DNA of 64,000 nt from Bosea sp. 685 (lineage in GTDB: Bacteria > Pseudomonadota > Alphaproteobacteria > Rhizobiales > Beijerinckiaceae). The translations under genes were made by a program, and so were the position numbers. The stretch is taken from contig NZ_CP134779.1 of NCBI RefSeq assembly GCF_031884435.1, positions 6,420,001 through 6,484,000 of the forward strand. The letters run 5' to 3'. The notes under the pieces are model-generated. The model did not search any database. It had not been told where the DNA came from and was given only the letters and a program-made list of their open reading frames with translations. Shown here one piece after another: positions 1-7,348 of this stretch. The first letter of the stretch is position 1. Each line of letters opens with the position of its first letter.

Positions 1-2
1 TC

Positions 3-869
3 GACCTCAAATACGACAGCGTGCCCGGCTGGTCGCAGGAGGCCGAGGAGGCCATGCCGCATGGCTGGAAGCCCGGCCGGCAGACGCAGTTGATCCGCGA
101 GAGGCTCGACGCGGTGCCAGATGGCGGCACCATCGTGATGATCGCCCCGCCCAACCCCTATCGCTGCCCACCCGGCCCCTATGAGCGCGCCTCGATGTTC
201 GCGCATGTGCTGACGCGGACGGGCCGCAGCAAGGCCCGTATCGTCATCCTCGACCCCAAGGAGAGCTTTTCCAAGCAGGGCGTCTTCATGCCCGACTGGG
301 AGAAGCGCTATGGCGCGATGATCGAATGGCTCGGCCCGAAGGTGCATGACGGCATCAGATCGGTCGATCCGAAGACCAGCACCGTGGTGACCGGCTTCGA
401 GACCTACGCGAACTGCGCCTTCGTCAACGTCATCCCGGCCCAGATGGCGGGCGCGATCGCGCGCGATGCGGGGCTGGCGCCGACTGGGGGCTATTGCGCC
501 ATCGACCCGGCGACGATGAAGTCCGTCGTCGACGCAAACATCGTCGTGCTCGGCGATGCCTGCAATGCCGGCGACATGCCGAAATCGGCCTTCTCCGCCA
601 ACAACCAGGCCAAGGTCGCGGCGATGATCCTGCGCGGCGAACTGGCCGGCGGGCAAACCTTCCCGGCGCGCTACCTCAACACCTGCTGGAGCCTGGTCGA
701 TACCGACGACGCCATCAAGGTCGGCGGCCGCTATGAGCCCAAGGACGGCCGCATCGCCGCAGTGGAGAGCTTCATCTCGCAGCCGGGCGAGAGCGCCGAT
801 ATCCGCCGGCAGACGCAGGCCGAGAATATCGCCTGGTACGACGCCATCTGCGCCGACATGTTCGCCTGA
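3..869 (+). CDS. fccB: Flavocytochrome c sulfide dehydrogenase, flavoprotein subunit (3' part)
   Basis: The gene is cut by the left edge of the window; the reading frame is open from base 3, so about 288 C-terminal residues are seen of a family that is usually near 420-430. FccB (SoxF when in sox clusters) is a periplasmic FAD protein that oxidises sulfide and passes electrons to a c-type cytochrome. The two short segments that carry the redox-active cysteines in this family are visible: NPYRCPPGPYERA early in the fragment and GGYCAID in the middle. A typical FAD segment, VLGDACNAGDMPKSAFSANN, follows, then a C-terminal FCSD flavin-binding region. A cytochrome c gene follows 89 nt downstream, and a soxXYZA operon converges on the pair, which supports a sulfur-oxidation role. 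A general pyridine nucleotide-disulfide oxidoreductase is the only real alternative. Confidence 0.85.
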   Translation, partial: DLKYDSVPGWSQEAEEAMPHGWKPGRQTQLIRERLDAVPDGGTIVMIAPPNPYRCPPGPYERASMFAHVLTRTGRSKARIVILDPKESFSKQGVFMPDWEKRYGAMIEWLGPKVHDGIRSVDPKTSTVVTGFETYANCAFVNVIPAQMAGAIARDAGLAPTGGYCAIDPATMKSVVDANIVVLGDACNAGDMPKSAFSANNQAKVAAMILRGELAGGQTFPARYLNTCWSLVDTDDAIKVGGRYEPKDGRIAAVESFISQPGESADIRRQTQAENIAWYDAICADMFA

Positions 870-958
870 TGGATGTCACGCGACGCCGGAACCGTTCATT
901 CAAAAGCGGATCGACTGCCACGCGGTATTTTACGGCTCAACCCACCGACAAGGAAAAG

Positions 959-1357
959 ATGATGATGAAAGCCCTCTATGCCAGCGCCTCGATCTTGACC
1001 GCAGCGATGCTGCTCGGGACGTCCGCCCATGCCCAGGACATCGCCGCCGGCGAACGCTCCTTCGCCAAGTGCCGTGCCTGTCACCAGCTTGGCGAGACGG
1101 CGAAGAACACGATCGGGCCGGTGCTCAATGGCCTGTTCGGTCGGCAGTCGGGCTCCGTCGAGGGCTACAGCTATTCAGCCGCCAACAAGGCGGCCGGCCT
1201 GACCTGGGATGACGCGGTCTTCGCCGACTACATCAAGGACCCGAAGGCCAAGATTCCCGGCACCAAGATGATCTTCGCCGGCATCAAGAACGAGGAGGAG
1301 GTCAAGAACCTAACCGCCTATCTCAAGCAGTTCGACAAGGACGGCAAGAAGCTCTGA
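959..1357 (+). CDS. Monoheme class I cytochrome c, probable electron acceptor of the sulfide dehydrogenase
   Basis: This 132-residue protein starts with a signal peptide (cleavage probably after SAHA, about residue 25). It has one heme attachment site, CRACH at residues 38-42, and a likely axial methionine, M104, in GTKM. Size and layout match class I cytochromes of the c2/c550 kind. I chose the ATG at 959 because AAGGAAAAG lies just upstream and the signal peptide begins there; the longer open frame upstream is not signal-like. It follows fccB by 89 nt on the same strand, so it probably accepts electrons from that flavoprotein or from SoxAX and carries them to a terminal oxidase. FccA and SoxE proteins are often diheme, so this is not a standard FccA by sequence, and I give no symbol. 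Confidence 0.85.
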   Translation: MMMKALYASASILTAAMLLGTSAHAQDIAAGERSFAKCRACHQLGETAKNTIGPVLNGLFGRQSGSVEGYSYSAANKAAGLTWDDAVFADYIKDPKAKIPGTKMIFAGIKNEEEVKNLTAYLKQFDKDGKKL

Positions 1358-1420
1358 GGCCGGCAGGTCTTACGGCCCCACAGGCACCTAGACTTGCACA
1401 GAGCCTGAATCGTGACGCGG

Positions 1421-1532
1421 GTCGTCCCGGACAAGCCACATAGCGGCGCCGATCCGGGATGCATGCCGGAACTTTTGCCTGATAGGCTCAGGCATCGGCC
1501 CCGGATCTCCGCTGCGCTCCGTCCCGGACGAC
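1421..1532. repeat. Imperfect inverted repeat between convergent genes (GTCGTCCCGGAC arms)
   Basis: The segment begins GTCGTCCCGGAC and ends with its reverse complement, GTCCCGGACGAC. Inside are GATCCGGGAT and a partial match on the other side. It fills the space between the cytochrome gene and the 3' end of soxA, which converge. It resembles the dispersed 'cccgggat' palindromes elsewhere in the window and may end transcription from both sides. Confidence 0.6.
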
Positions 1533-1558
1533 ACCGTGGCAGGCCTCAACCTGGCAAC

Positions 1559-2332
1559 CTAACGCCGCATGCCCGGCGTCTCCACGGGCAGGCCCTTGGC
1601 CCGTCCGGCGAGGTAAAGCTCCAGCGCAAGATATTCCGGCGAACCGTAATCGAACTGCGTCGCGCGCACGCCGAGCGAGCAGGCCCGCAGGCGCCGGTGC
1701 AGCGAGCCGACATCGTTCCATTCCAGCCGATAGGCTGGATAGCCCGTGCCAGCCCCGTGGCTGATCGTATCGCCGCGCAGCTTCTGCCCGACCATGCCGT
1801 CATGGCATTGCTGGCAGGAGAGATTGAGCTGGCCCTGCCGGCGCTCGAAGAAGGCCTTGCCCGCCTCGAAATAAGGCTTGGCCGCGCCATCGGTTTTCAC
1901 CTCGACCGGCACGCCGCGCGATAGTGAGGCGACATAGGCCGTCATCGCTAGCAACTCGGGGCTCTCATAGCCGAAGGCCGGCTGCCCTTGCCGCTCACCC
2001 CTGCATTGCTCGATGCGGCCTTCCAGGTTGAGCAGCTTGCCGGACGCGGCATCGACCTGCGGATAATGCGCAGCAGTGCCGCGCAGGCTCTGCTGCGGAT
2101 CGGCATGGCAGCCGCTGCACGCCTGCCCGTCCGGGGCGGGCTTGCGGCTGAACAGCTCGCGGCCCTGCTCGACCCAGAAGAAGGCGGGGTTGCGGTTCTC
2201 GTCCGCCTGCTGGCGACGCATGTCGGGAGAGAGGAAATCTGTGCCGGATTTGATCTCAGACAGAGCCGGAGCGGCGGCCAACGTCGCCAGCACGAGCACA
2301 ACGGTTCCTGGGCTCAGTCGCCGCCCACTCAC
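1559..2332 (-). CDS. soxA: Sulfur oxidation diheme c-type cytochrome SoxA
   Basis: SoxA with SoxX forms the periplasmic SoxAX heterodimer, which attaches thiosulfate to the carrier protein SoxYZ. The 257-residue protein shows a signal peptide (about residues 1-25), two heme sites, CSGCH at 72-76 and CQQCH at 173-177, and the family hallmark cysteine C218 in RACSLGVRA, the residue that becomes a persulfide heme ligand. I place the start at GTG 2332 because it overlaps the soxZ stop (GTGA) and begins the signal peptide directly; an in-frame ATG further upstream would add 18 residues inside soxZ. It is the last gene of a leftward operon iorA-iorB-soxX-soxY-soxZ-soxA. The gene order X-Y-Z-A is usual; soxB does not follow it here. 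Confidence 0.93.
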   Translation of the reverse strand: MSGRRLSPGTVVLVLATLAAAPALSEIKSGTDFLSPDMRRQQADENRNPAFFWVEQGRELFSRKPAPDGQACSGCHADPQQSLRGTAAHYPQVDAASGKLLNLEGRIEQCRGERQGQPAFGYESPELLAMTAYVASLSRGVPVEVKTDGAAKPYFEAGKAFFERRQGQLNLSCQQCHDGMVGQKLRGDTISHGAGTGYPAYRLEWNDVGSLHRRLRACSLGVRATQFDYGSPEYLALELYLAGRAKGLPVETPGMRR

Positions 2333-2652
2333 GTCACGGTCAGCCTTGCCGTGCGGGTATAGGTCGCGCCGCCGTCCTCGCGCCATTCGAAGACGATATC
2401 TCCGGTCGCCACCGCCCTGGTTGTGAACGAGACGAAAGGGTTTGCGGCGACACCGGTGTGCATGTCGATCCGGAAGATCGGCTCGCCGGCATAGATCGCG
2501 GTCAGACGGTTCAGGATCTTGCGCGGTACGGTACCGCCCTTGCCGTCGGACTGGCCGCCCCGGTCCATCGGATGGCGCGTCAGCACGCGGATTTCGACGA
2601 TGTCGCCAGTGCGCGCCTCGGCCGGCATGGTGATACGGGCATTGAAGGTCAT
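2329..2652 (-). CDS. soxZ: Thiosulfate oxidation carrier complex protein SoxZ
   Basis: This is a 107-residue protein of the SoxZ family, which pairs with SoxY to form the carrier of sulfur intermediates in the periplasm. Recognisable segments are the N-terminal ARITMPAEARTGDIVEIR, HPMDRGGQ, and the C-terminal GDIVFEWREDGG. As expected for SoxZ there is no signal peptide; it is exported bound to Tat-targeted SoxY. The gene starts 10 nt after the soxY stop, and its TGA overlaps the GTG of soxA, so the three genes are very likely translated together. Confidence 0.93.
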   Translation of the reverse strand: MTFNARITMPAEARTGDIVEIRVLTRHPMDRGGQSDGKGGTVPRKILNRLTAIYAGEPIFRIDMHTGVAANPFVSFTTRAVATGDIVFEWREDGGATYTRTARLTVT

Positions 2653-2662
2653 GACGCTCTCC

Positions 2663-3178
2663 TCAGCCGCCGTCGATGCAGGCGCTCAGCGTCACGACGA
2701 TGTCCGCATCGGTCATGACGAAGCGGCCACTACTGAGTGCGGCCACCACGGTGACCTTTTGCGACTGCGCAAATCTGAGCGTAGTCGAGACCTCGGCGCG
2801 CCCGGCCCGTGGGCCGAGATGGAAACGCGCCATGTCAGGAAACGGGTTTTTCTCGGCGATCAGGTGAATCCAGCGGACATGCTCTGCATCGGTCATCGCG
2901 CTCTCGACGCTGATACGGGTGTCGACGGAATTGCCGTTCTCGACCAGGGCCGGAATGTCGAGCGTGATGCGCGCCCGCTCGGGCACCGCGCCTTCCGTGA
3001 CGCGCGCGATCAATTGGGCGAGCTCGGGCGACGGCTCCGCCGCGGCAAGCCCTGTTTGCGCTGCCGCAGCTCCTGGGAAGGCGGCGATCGCAAGACCGGC
3101 CGCTGCGCCGGTGACGACGCTGCGGCGGTCGAGACCGGCCTCAGGGCGTCCTGAGCGAGGCGAGATAGCTGACGACAT
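2663..3178 (-). CDS. soxY: Thiosulfate oxidation carrier protein SoxY
   Basis: SoxY carries the sulfur substrate as an adduct on a C-terminal cysteine. The 171-residue product begins with a twin-arginine signal (LDRRSVVTG, arginines 18-19) and a hydrophobic stretch ending in AAAAQ, consistent with folded export together with SoxZ. The only cysteine near the end is C167 in SACIDGG. Most SoxY proteins end in GGCGG, so the swinging arm here is unusual (see findings). The start at ATG 3178 lies inside soxX and gives a 38-nt overlap; no good start exists after the soxX stop that would keep the Tat signal. Identity as SoxY rests on the Tat signal, size, position before soxZ and the terminal cysteine. 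Confidence 0.88.
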   Translation of the reverse strand: MSSAISPRSGRPEAGLDRRSVVTGAAAGLAIAAFPGAAAAQTGLAAAEPSPELAQLIARVTEGAVPERARITLDIPALVENGNSVDTRISVESAMTDAEHVRWIHLIAEKNPFPDMARFHLGPRAGRAEVSTTLRFAQSQKVTVVAALSSGRFVMTDADIVVTLSACIDGG

Positions 3179-3605
3179 CCTCGATCTCCTGGGCCGACAG
3201 GGCCGGCTTGCCCCGATAGGACGGGGCGACATCATGCAGATCTTCCGTCCGGAAATAGGGCGGCATCACCGTCTGCGGGTTGAGCGTCGAGGCATCGACC
3301 AGCCTGAGGCGGATCTGGCCTGCGTCGAGGCGGCTCCCGACACCGGCTAGCGACGGGCCGATCGTGCCCTGGAAGGGCTCCGACGGATCCGCCCCCTGGT
3401 GGCAGATGAGGCAGTTGCCACGCTCGCGATCGCGCAGGACGGCGTTGCCGCGCGCGGGGTTGCCGGCGAGCCCGCCGATCGGACGCGGGATGGCGTCGCC
3501 GACGATCGCATAGGGCTCCAGCGCCGAAGCGGTCAAAGCGCCGCCGCTCGCCAGTACGGCCCCGGCGAGCGCCAAGCGCGCCATCACTCCGACTGCCGTG
3601 CTCAC
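3141..3605 (-). CDS. soxX: Sulfur oxidation c-type cytochrome SoxX
   Basis: This is the small monoheme subunit of SoxAX. The 154-residue product has an N-terminal signal peptide (residues 1 to about 29), one heme motif, CLICH at 65-69, preceded by RGN, then IGPSLAGVG and NPQTVMPPYF with M114 as the likely axial ligand. These are all typical of SoxX. The start is GTG 3605, which overlaps the stop of the molybdopterin-binding subunit gene (GTGA); an ATG eight codons later is an alternative. The coupling to the upstream iorB-like gene is unusual for soxX and means the molybdoenzyme and SoxX are made from one message. Confidence 0.92.
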   Translation of the reverse strand: MSTAVGVMARLALAGAVLASGGALTASALEPYAIVGDAIPRPIGGLAGNPARGNAVLRDRERGNCLICHQGADPSEPFQGTIGPSLAGVGSRLDAGQIRLRLVDASTLNPQTVMPPYFRTEDLHDVAPSYRGKPALSAQEIEDVVSYLASLRTP

Positions 3606-5806
3606 GCCTTCTTGAGATCGGCGTTCTTCAGCGGCAGATTGCGGATACGCTTGCCGGTCGCGGCGAAGATTGCGTTCAGCACGGCTGGCGCCGCGACCGC
3701 GATCGTCGGCTCGCCGACACCGCCCCAGAAGCCGCCCGAAGGCACGATGACGGTTTCGACCGCCGGCATGGCCTCCAGCCGCATCACCTCGTAAGTGTCG
3801 AAGTTCTCCTGCTCGACGCGGCCGTCCTTGATGGTGATCTCGCCATAGAGCGAGGCCGAGAGGCCATAGACGAAGGAGCCCTCGACCTGGCGCTCGATCT
3901 GCGCCGGATTGACCGCGTAGCCCGGATCGGTCGCAGCCACGATGCGGTGGATCTTGAGCTTGCCCTCAGCGCTGACCGAAACCTCGGCCACGGCCGCGAC
4001 ATAAGAGCCAAAGCCCATGGTCTGGCAGATGCCGCGGAAGACGCCCTCAGGCAGCGGTTTGCCCCAACCGGCCTTCTCGGCGACGGCATTGAGCACCGCG
4101 AGGTGCTTGGGATGGTTCTTCATCAGGGCGCGGCGGAATTCGAGCGGATCCTTGCCCACGGAATGGGCCAGCTCGTCCATGAAGGATTCAAGATAGATCG
4201 TGTTCTGGTTCAGGTTGACGCCGCGCCAGAAGCCCGGCGGCACATGCGGGTTGCGCATGGCGTGGTCGACCAGCAGATTGGGCACGCCATAGCCGATCGA
4301 GGCCTCTGGGCCGGGTGCGTTGAGACCCTGGAAGACGGCGGGATCACGCCCGTTCTGGATCGTCTGCGGAAACAGGCCCGCAACGATCGACTGGCCGGAG
4401 ATGCGGATGTGCAGCCCGGTCAGGTTGTTGTCCTTGTCGAAGGCTCCGACCATCTTGCACTGCGTGACCGGGTGGTAGCGGCCATGCGTCATGTCCTCTT
4501 CGCGCGACCAGATCAGCTTCACCGGCGTGCCGGGAATCTGCTTGGCGATGGCAACGACCTGACGGACCCAATCCTGCGAAGCTCCGCGCCGGCCAAAGCC
4601 GCCGCCCAGGTCAATCTTGTAGGCCTCGCATTTCGCCAATGGCAGGCCGGCTGCCTCGGCAGTCGCCGCCAGTGCGGCCTCGCCGTTCTGCGTCGGCGTC
4701 CAGACCTCACATTTCTCCGGCGTCCAGAGCGCCGTCGCGTTCATCGTCTCCATCGTGGCGTGGTTCTGGTAGGGGTAGCTGTAGACCGCCTCGACGGTTT
4801 TGGCGGCGGCTGCGATCGCCGCCTTCACGTCGCCGTTCTGGTTGCCGACGACAGCGCTGGGCGCATCAAGCCCCTCCTTCAGCCAGGCCGCGATGCTTTC
4901 GCTCGAGACCTTGGCATGCTCGCCCTCGTCCCAGACGATCGGCAGCGCGTCGAGCGCCGACTTGGCCTGCCACCAAGTCTCAGCGACGACGGCGACGGCA
5001 CTGTCGCCGACGGCCAAGACATGCTTGACGCCCGCCATGCCCTTGATCGGGGCGGCCTCAAAACTCTTCACCTTGCCCCCAAAAACAGGGCAGTCCTTGA
5101 TCGCGGCGTTGAGCATGCCCGGCATCTTCAGATCCATCCCGTAGATCTTCTTGCCGTTGGTCTTGTCGACGGTGTCGAGGCGCGGCAGCGGCTTGCCGGC
5201 GATGATCCAGTCCTTGGGATCCTTGAGCGCGACGTCCTTTGGCGCTTCGAGCTTGGCAGCCGTTGCCGCCACCTGGCCGTAGCGGATCGACTTGCCCGAG
5301 GCCTTGTGCGTGATCACGCTCTTTTCGGCGCTGCATTCGCCGGCCGGCACCTTCCACTCATTGGCGGCGGCCTGGATCAGCATCATGCGCGCCGCCGCGC
5401 CGCCCTTGCGGACATATTCGTTGGATTCGCGGATGCCGCGGCTGCCGCCGGTCGAGAAATTGCCCCAGACCCGGTTGCGGGCGACACTCTGGCCAGGCGT
5501 CGGATACTCGGTCGTGACTTTGGACCAGTCGCAGTTCAGCTCTTCTGCGACGAGCTGGGCGAGGCCGGTCAGCGTGCCCTGGCCCATCTCGGACCGGACG
5601 ATGCGGATCACCACCTTGTCGTCGGGATGAACCACGACCCATGCGTTGATCTCGGGGATAGTACCTTGCGCCTGTGCCTGCGCCTCGCTCCCGAACGGGA
5701 TCGCGAAGCCGAAGCTGAAAGCGCCGGCCGCGGCGGCCGAGCCGGCGAGCAGGCTCCGGCGGGAAAGGCGGGTCTTGTCGGCAATCACGGTCGAGGCGGA
5801 TGTCAT
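3602..5806 (-). CDS. Isoquinoline 1-oxidoreductase/aldehyde dehydrogenase-type molybdopterin-binding subunit (iorB-like), Tat-exported
   Basis: This 734-residue protein belongs to the xanthine oxidase (molybdenum hydroxylase) family, subgroup with separate large subunit and no FAD subunit. It has a twin-arginine signal (LSRRSLLAG, arginines 16-17), so the enzyme acts in the periplasm. Family segments seen include SEMGQGTLTGL, the molybdopterin-contact GGGFGRRG, and GFWRGVN. The start at ATG 5806 has a strong GGAGGA site and begins the Tat signal; the open frame continues upstream but overlaps the small-subunit gene. The partner is the 2Fe-2S subunit immediately upstream. Members oxidise aldehydes or N-heterocycles and pass electrons to cytochrome c. 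Its stop overlaps the soxX start, which suggests that a cytochrome or substrate of sulfur oxidation is shared, but the substrate cannot be read from sequence. Confidence 0.88.
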   Translation of the reverse strand: MTSASTVIADKTRLSRRSLLAGSAAAAGAFSFGFAIPFGSEAQAQAQGTIPEINAWVVVHPDDKVVIRIVRSEMGQGTLTGLAQLVAEELNCDWSKVTTEYPTPGQSVARNRVWGNFSTGGSRGIRESNEYVRKGGAAARMMLIQAAANEWKVPAGECSAEKSVITHKASGKSIRYGQVAATAAKLEAPKDVALKDPKDWIIAGKPLPRLDTVDKTNGKKIYGMDLKMPGMLNAAIKDCPVFGGKVKSFEAAPIKGMAGVKHVLAVGDSAVAVVAETWWQAKSALDALPIVWDEGEHAKVSSESIAAWLKEGLDAPSAVVGNQNGDVKAAIAAAAKTVEAVYSYPYQNHATMETMNATALWTPEKCEVWTPTQNGEAALAATAEAAGLPLAKCEAYKIDLGGGFGRRGASQDWVRQVVAIAKQIPGTPVKLIWSREEDMTHGRYHPVTQCKMVGAFDKDNNLTGLHIRISGQSIVAGLFPQTIQNGRDPAVFQGLNAPGPEASIGYGVPNLLVDHAMRNPHVPPGFWRGVNLNQNTIYLESFMDELAHSVGKDPLEFRRALMKNHPKHLAVLNAVAEKAGWGKPLPEGVFRGICQTMGFGSYVAAVAEVSVSAEGKLKIHRIVAATDPGYAVNPAQIERQVEGSFVYGLSASLYGEITIKDGRVEQENFDTYEVMRLEAMPAVETVIVPSGGFWGGVGEPTIAVAAPAVLNAIFAATGKRIRNLPLKNADLKKA

Positions 5807-5901
5807 GTCGTCCTCCGGATATCGGGATGGACGCGAGGGAGGCGCAAGTCCTTCGACCTGCCGCGCTCGACCTCGCGCTGGGAATGGCCAGGCATGTCGG
5901 T

Positions 5902-6369
5902 TCAGCCGCGGCCCAGCGTGCCGCTGGCGACAACGTCGAGGATCGCCGTCTTGACGCGCGCATAGGTGCCGCAGCGGCAGATATTGGTGATCTCGCTGGC
6001 GATGTCGGCTTCCGTCGCCTTGGGATTGGCCTGGAGCAGCGCCGCGGTCGCCATGATCATGCCGCTTTGGCAGAAGCCGCATTGCGGCACGTCGTGCTTG
6101 ATCCAGGCCTGCTGCACCGGATGCGTGCCGTCGGGCGAGAGGCCCTCGATCGTGACGATCTTCTGCTCCGCCGTTACGGCGCTGATCGGCATCGAGCAGC
6201 TGCGCGTCGCAACTCCGTCGATATGCACGGTGCAGGCGCCGCATTGGGCGACGCCGCAGCCATATTTCGTTCCCGTCAGTCCGATCTGCTCGCGTATGAC
6301 CCAGAGCAGCGGCGTATCGTCCGCCGCCGCCACATCCAGCATCTTGCCATTCACATTAAGCTTCGCCAC
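5902..6369 (-). CDS. [2Fe-2S] subunit of a molybdenum hydroxylase (iorA-like)
   Basis: This 155-residue protein carries two [2Fe-2S] clusters. The plant-type ferredoxin site is C38, C43, C46 and C58 ([10 protein letters not shown]...SC). The second, C97, C100, C131 and C133, is in QCGFCQSG and ICRCGTYAR. It transfers electrons from the Mo centre of the large subunit encoded next. The start is GTG 6369 with GGGAGG seven bases before it. It has no signal peptide, so it is presumably co-exported with the Tat-targeted large subunit. It is the first gene of the operon that continues through soxA; the gap to the large subunit is 95 nt. Confidence 0.9.
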   Translation of the reverse strand: MAKLNVNGKMLDVAAADDTPLLWVIREQIGLTGTKYGCGVAQCGACTVHIDGVATRSCSMPISAVTAEQKIVTIEGLSPDGTHPVQQAWIKHDVPQCGFCQSGMIMATAALLQANPKATEADIASEITNICRCGTYARVKTAILDVVASGTLGRG

Positions 6370-6669
6370 CGTAAACCTCCCGGTTTTCGATCGAAAAAGA
6401 CGGCGAGAGAGCCAACGCGCCTCGCCGCAAGGCCGGCACGCCGCGCGGCATGCCAGTCAGAGTTGAATTGGAACCAATTGAAACTCAGTTGTGCCGATGA
6501 GCCAATGCCCGATGATCGGCTGATCACGCGGCGTGATGGGCCACAGGGGACGAGGTTTCCTGGACCGGAACGGCTGATTTGGCCGGGAAGCAGCCATGTT
6601 CGAGCCCAACTCTTCCCGATCTTGGCGAGATGAGACGTCGGAAAGGCATCACGGCAACGTGATAAGACC
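6370..6669. other. Intergenic region upstream of the ior-sox operon
   Basis: Apart from the dyad at 6463-6482 and the ribosome site before the iorA-like gene, I see no convincing gene or RNA here. It should contain the promoter of the six-gene leftward operon. Confidence 0.5.
6463..6482. promoter_or_regulatory. Candidate operator (dyad TTGAATTGG/CCAATTGAA) upstream of the ior-sox operon
   Basis: TTGAATTGG, AA, CCAATTGAA forms a near-perfect dyad (8 of 9 pairs) about 95 nt upstream of the first gene of the leftward operon. It is AT-rich in GC-rich surroundings. Position and symmetry suit a repressor or activator site such as that of an ArsR-type SoxR, but no regulator gene is adjacent. Confidence 0.35.
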
Positions 6670-6921
6670 TTGGCCATAACGACCCCTCTCGGTTGTTTTT
6701 TCGATGGCCAGCGTTTCCGCTTTTTGGGACTAAACATCGAGATCGGCGGCAAGCGATCTCTCAGTCGGCGCGAGAAAACGCAGCCGCCGCAAAAGAACCT
6801 TGATGCGCTCCCCGTAGAGGTGACGCCGGACGACGTCGCGGAGATCGAGGGCACTTCGTCCGACTTCGAGGTCCAGGGCGCTCGCTATTCCGACTTCCAG
6901 ATGAAGCTCGCAGGGCTCTGA
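6670..6921 (+). CDS. Small hypothetical protein, doubtful
   Basis: An open frame of 83 residues lies between the ior-sox operon promoter region and the small secreted protein gene. The C-terminal half (VEVTPDDVAEIEGTSSDFEVQ) reads like ordinary protein, acidic and without rare composition, but I do not recognise a family and see no clear ribosome site. The overlapping frame on the other strand is arginine-rich and looks like a shadow. It could be a decayed gene or chance. Confidence 0.25.
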   Translation: MAITTPLGCFFDGQRFRFLGLNIEIGGKRSLSRREKTQPPQKNLDALPVEVTPDDVAEIEGTSSDFEVQGARYSDFQMKLAGL

Positions 6922-7088
6922 GGGCATTTCGGAACGCGACCGAAGCGCCGCGCATCGTGCGGCGCCATGGTGTTCATGAGCCCGTCTCATAAGCTCTATC
7001 GAGCGACAGCGGCTAATGGCCCGGGCTGAACCTCCGTATCGTCGAGAGGCCATGCCTTTCATGGTTCAACAAGGTGAGGATACAGATC

Positions 7089-7283
7089 ATGAAGATCGCT
7101 ATCGTGCTTTGCGCCGCTCTCGCCCTCTCCGCCACTTCCGCAATGGCCTGCTCACTCAGCAAGACCGATACGCAGGCTTCGTTTCGCAGCGACCGCGAGC
7201 AGACGGCCGCTGCTTCCCAGGCCGATCAGGCGACCGTTGTCGCCCGGAATGCCGCCGATACCGCTGCGACCGCGACGGAGTAG
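7089..7283 (+). CDS. Small secreted protein, 64 residues
   Basis: The product starts MKIAIVLCAALALSATSAMA, a clear signal peptide of about 20 residues. The mature part of roughly 44 residues is rich in Ala, Thr, Gln and Ser, with one cysteine near its N-terminus. AAGGTGAGG about ten bases upstream supports the ATG at 7089 over the in-frame GTG at 7074. A good intrinsic terminator follows at 7306-7332, so it is probably a single-gene unit. I do not recognise a family. A lipoprotein is unlikely because the cysteine context (AMACS) is only a weak lipobox. Confidence 0.6.
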   Translation: MKIAIVLCAALALSATSAMACSLSKTDTQASFRSDREQTAAASQADQATVVARNAADTAATATE

Positions 7284-7305
7284 ACGCTATCGCTGCCTGA
7301 GAGGA

Positions 7306-7332
7306 GGGGCCGCCTGGTCGGCGGCCCCTTTT
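7306..7332 (+). terminator. Intrinsic terminator after the small secreted protein gene
   Basis: GGGGCCGCC pairs with GGCGGCCCC (9 bp) around a 5-nt loop and is followed by TTTT. It lies 23 nt after the stop codon and also sits just beyond the end of the convergent carboxypeptidase gene. Confidence 0.85.
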
Positions 7333-7348
7333 CAACGACCGCGTCGCC

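Noticed and set aside
2329..2386. A longer SoxA start at the ATG near 2386
   Set aside because: It would add 18 charged residues before the signal peptide, inside soxZ; the GTG overlapping the soxZ stop fits better.
3947..5965. A 672-codon open frame on the plus strand across the iorB-like gene
   Set aside because: It is antisense to a gene with clear family motifs; its translation is rich in Arg, Gly and Leu without any domain, typical of shadows in GC-rich DNA.
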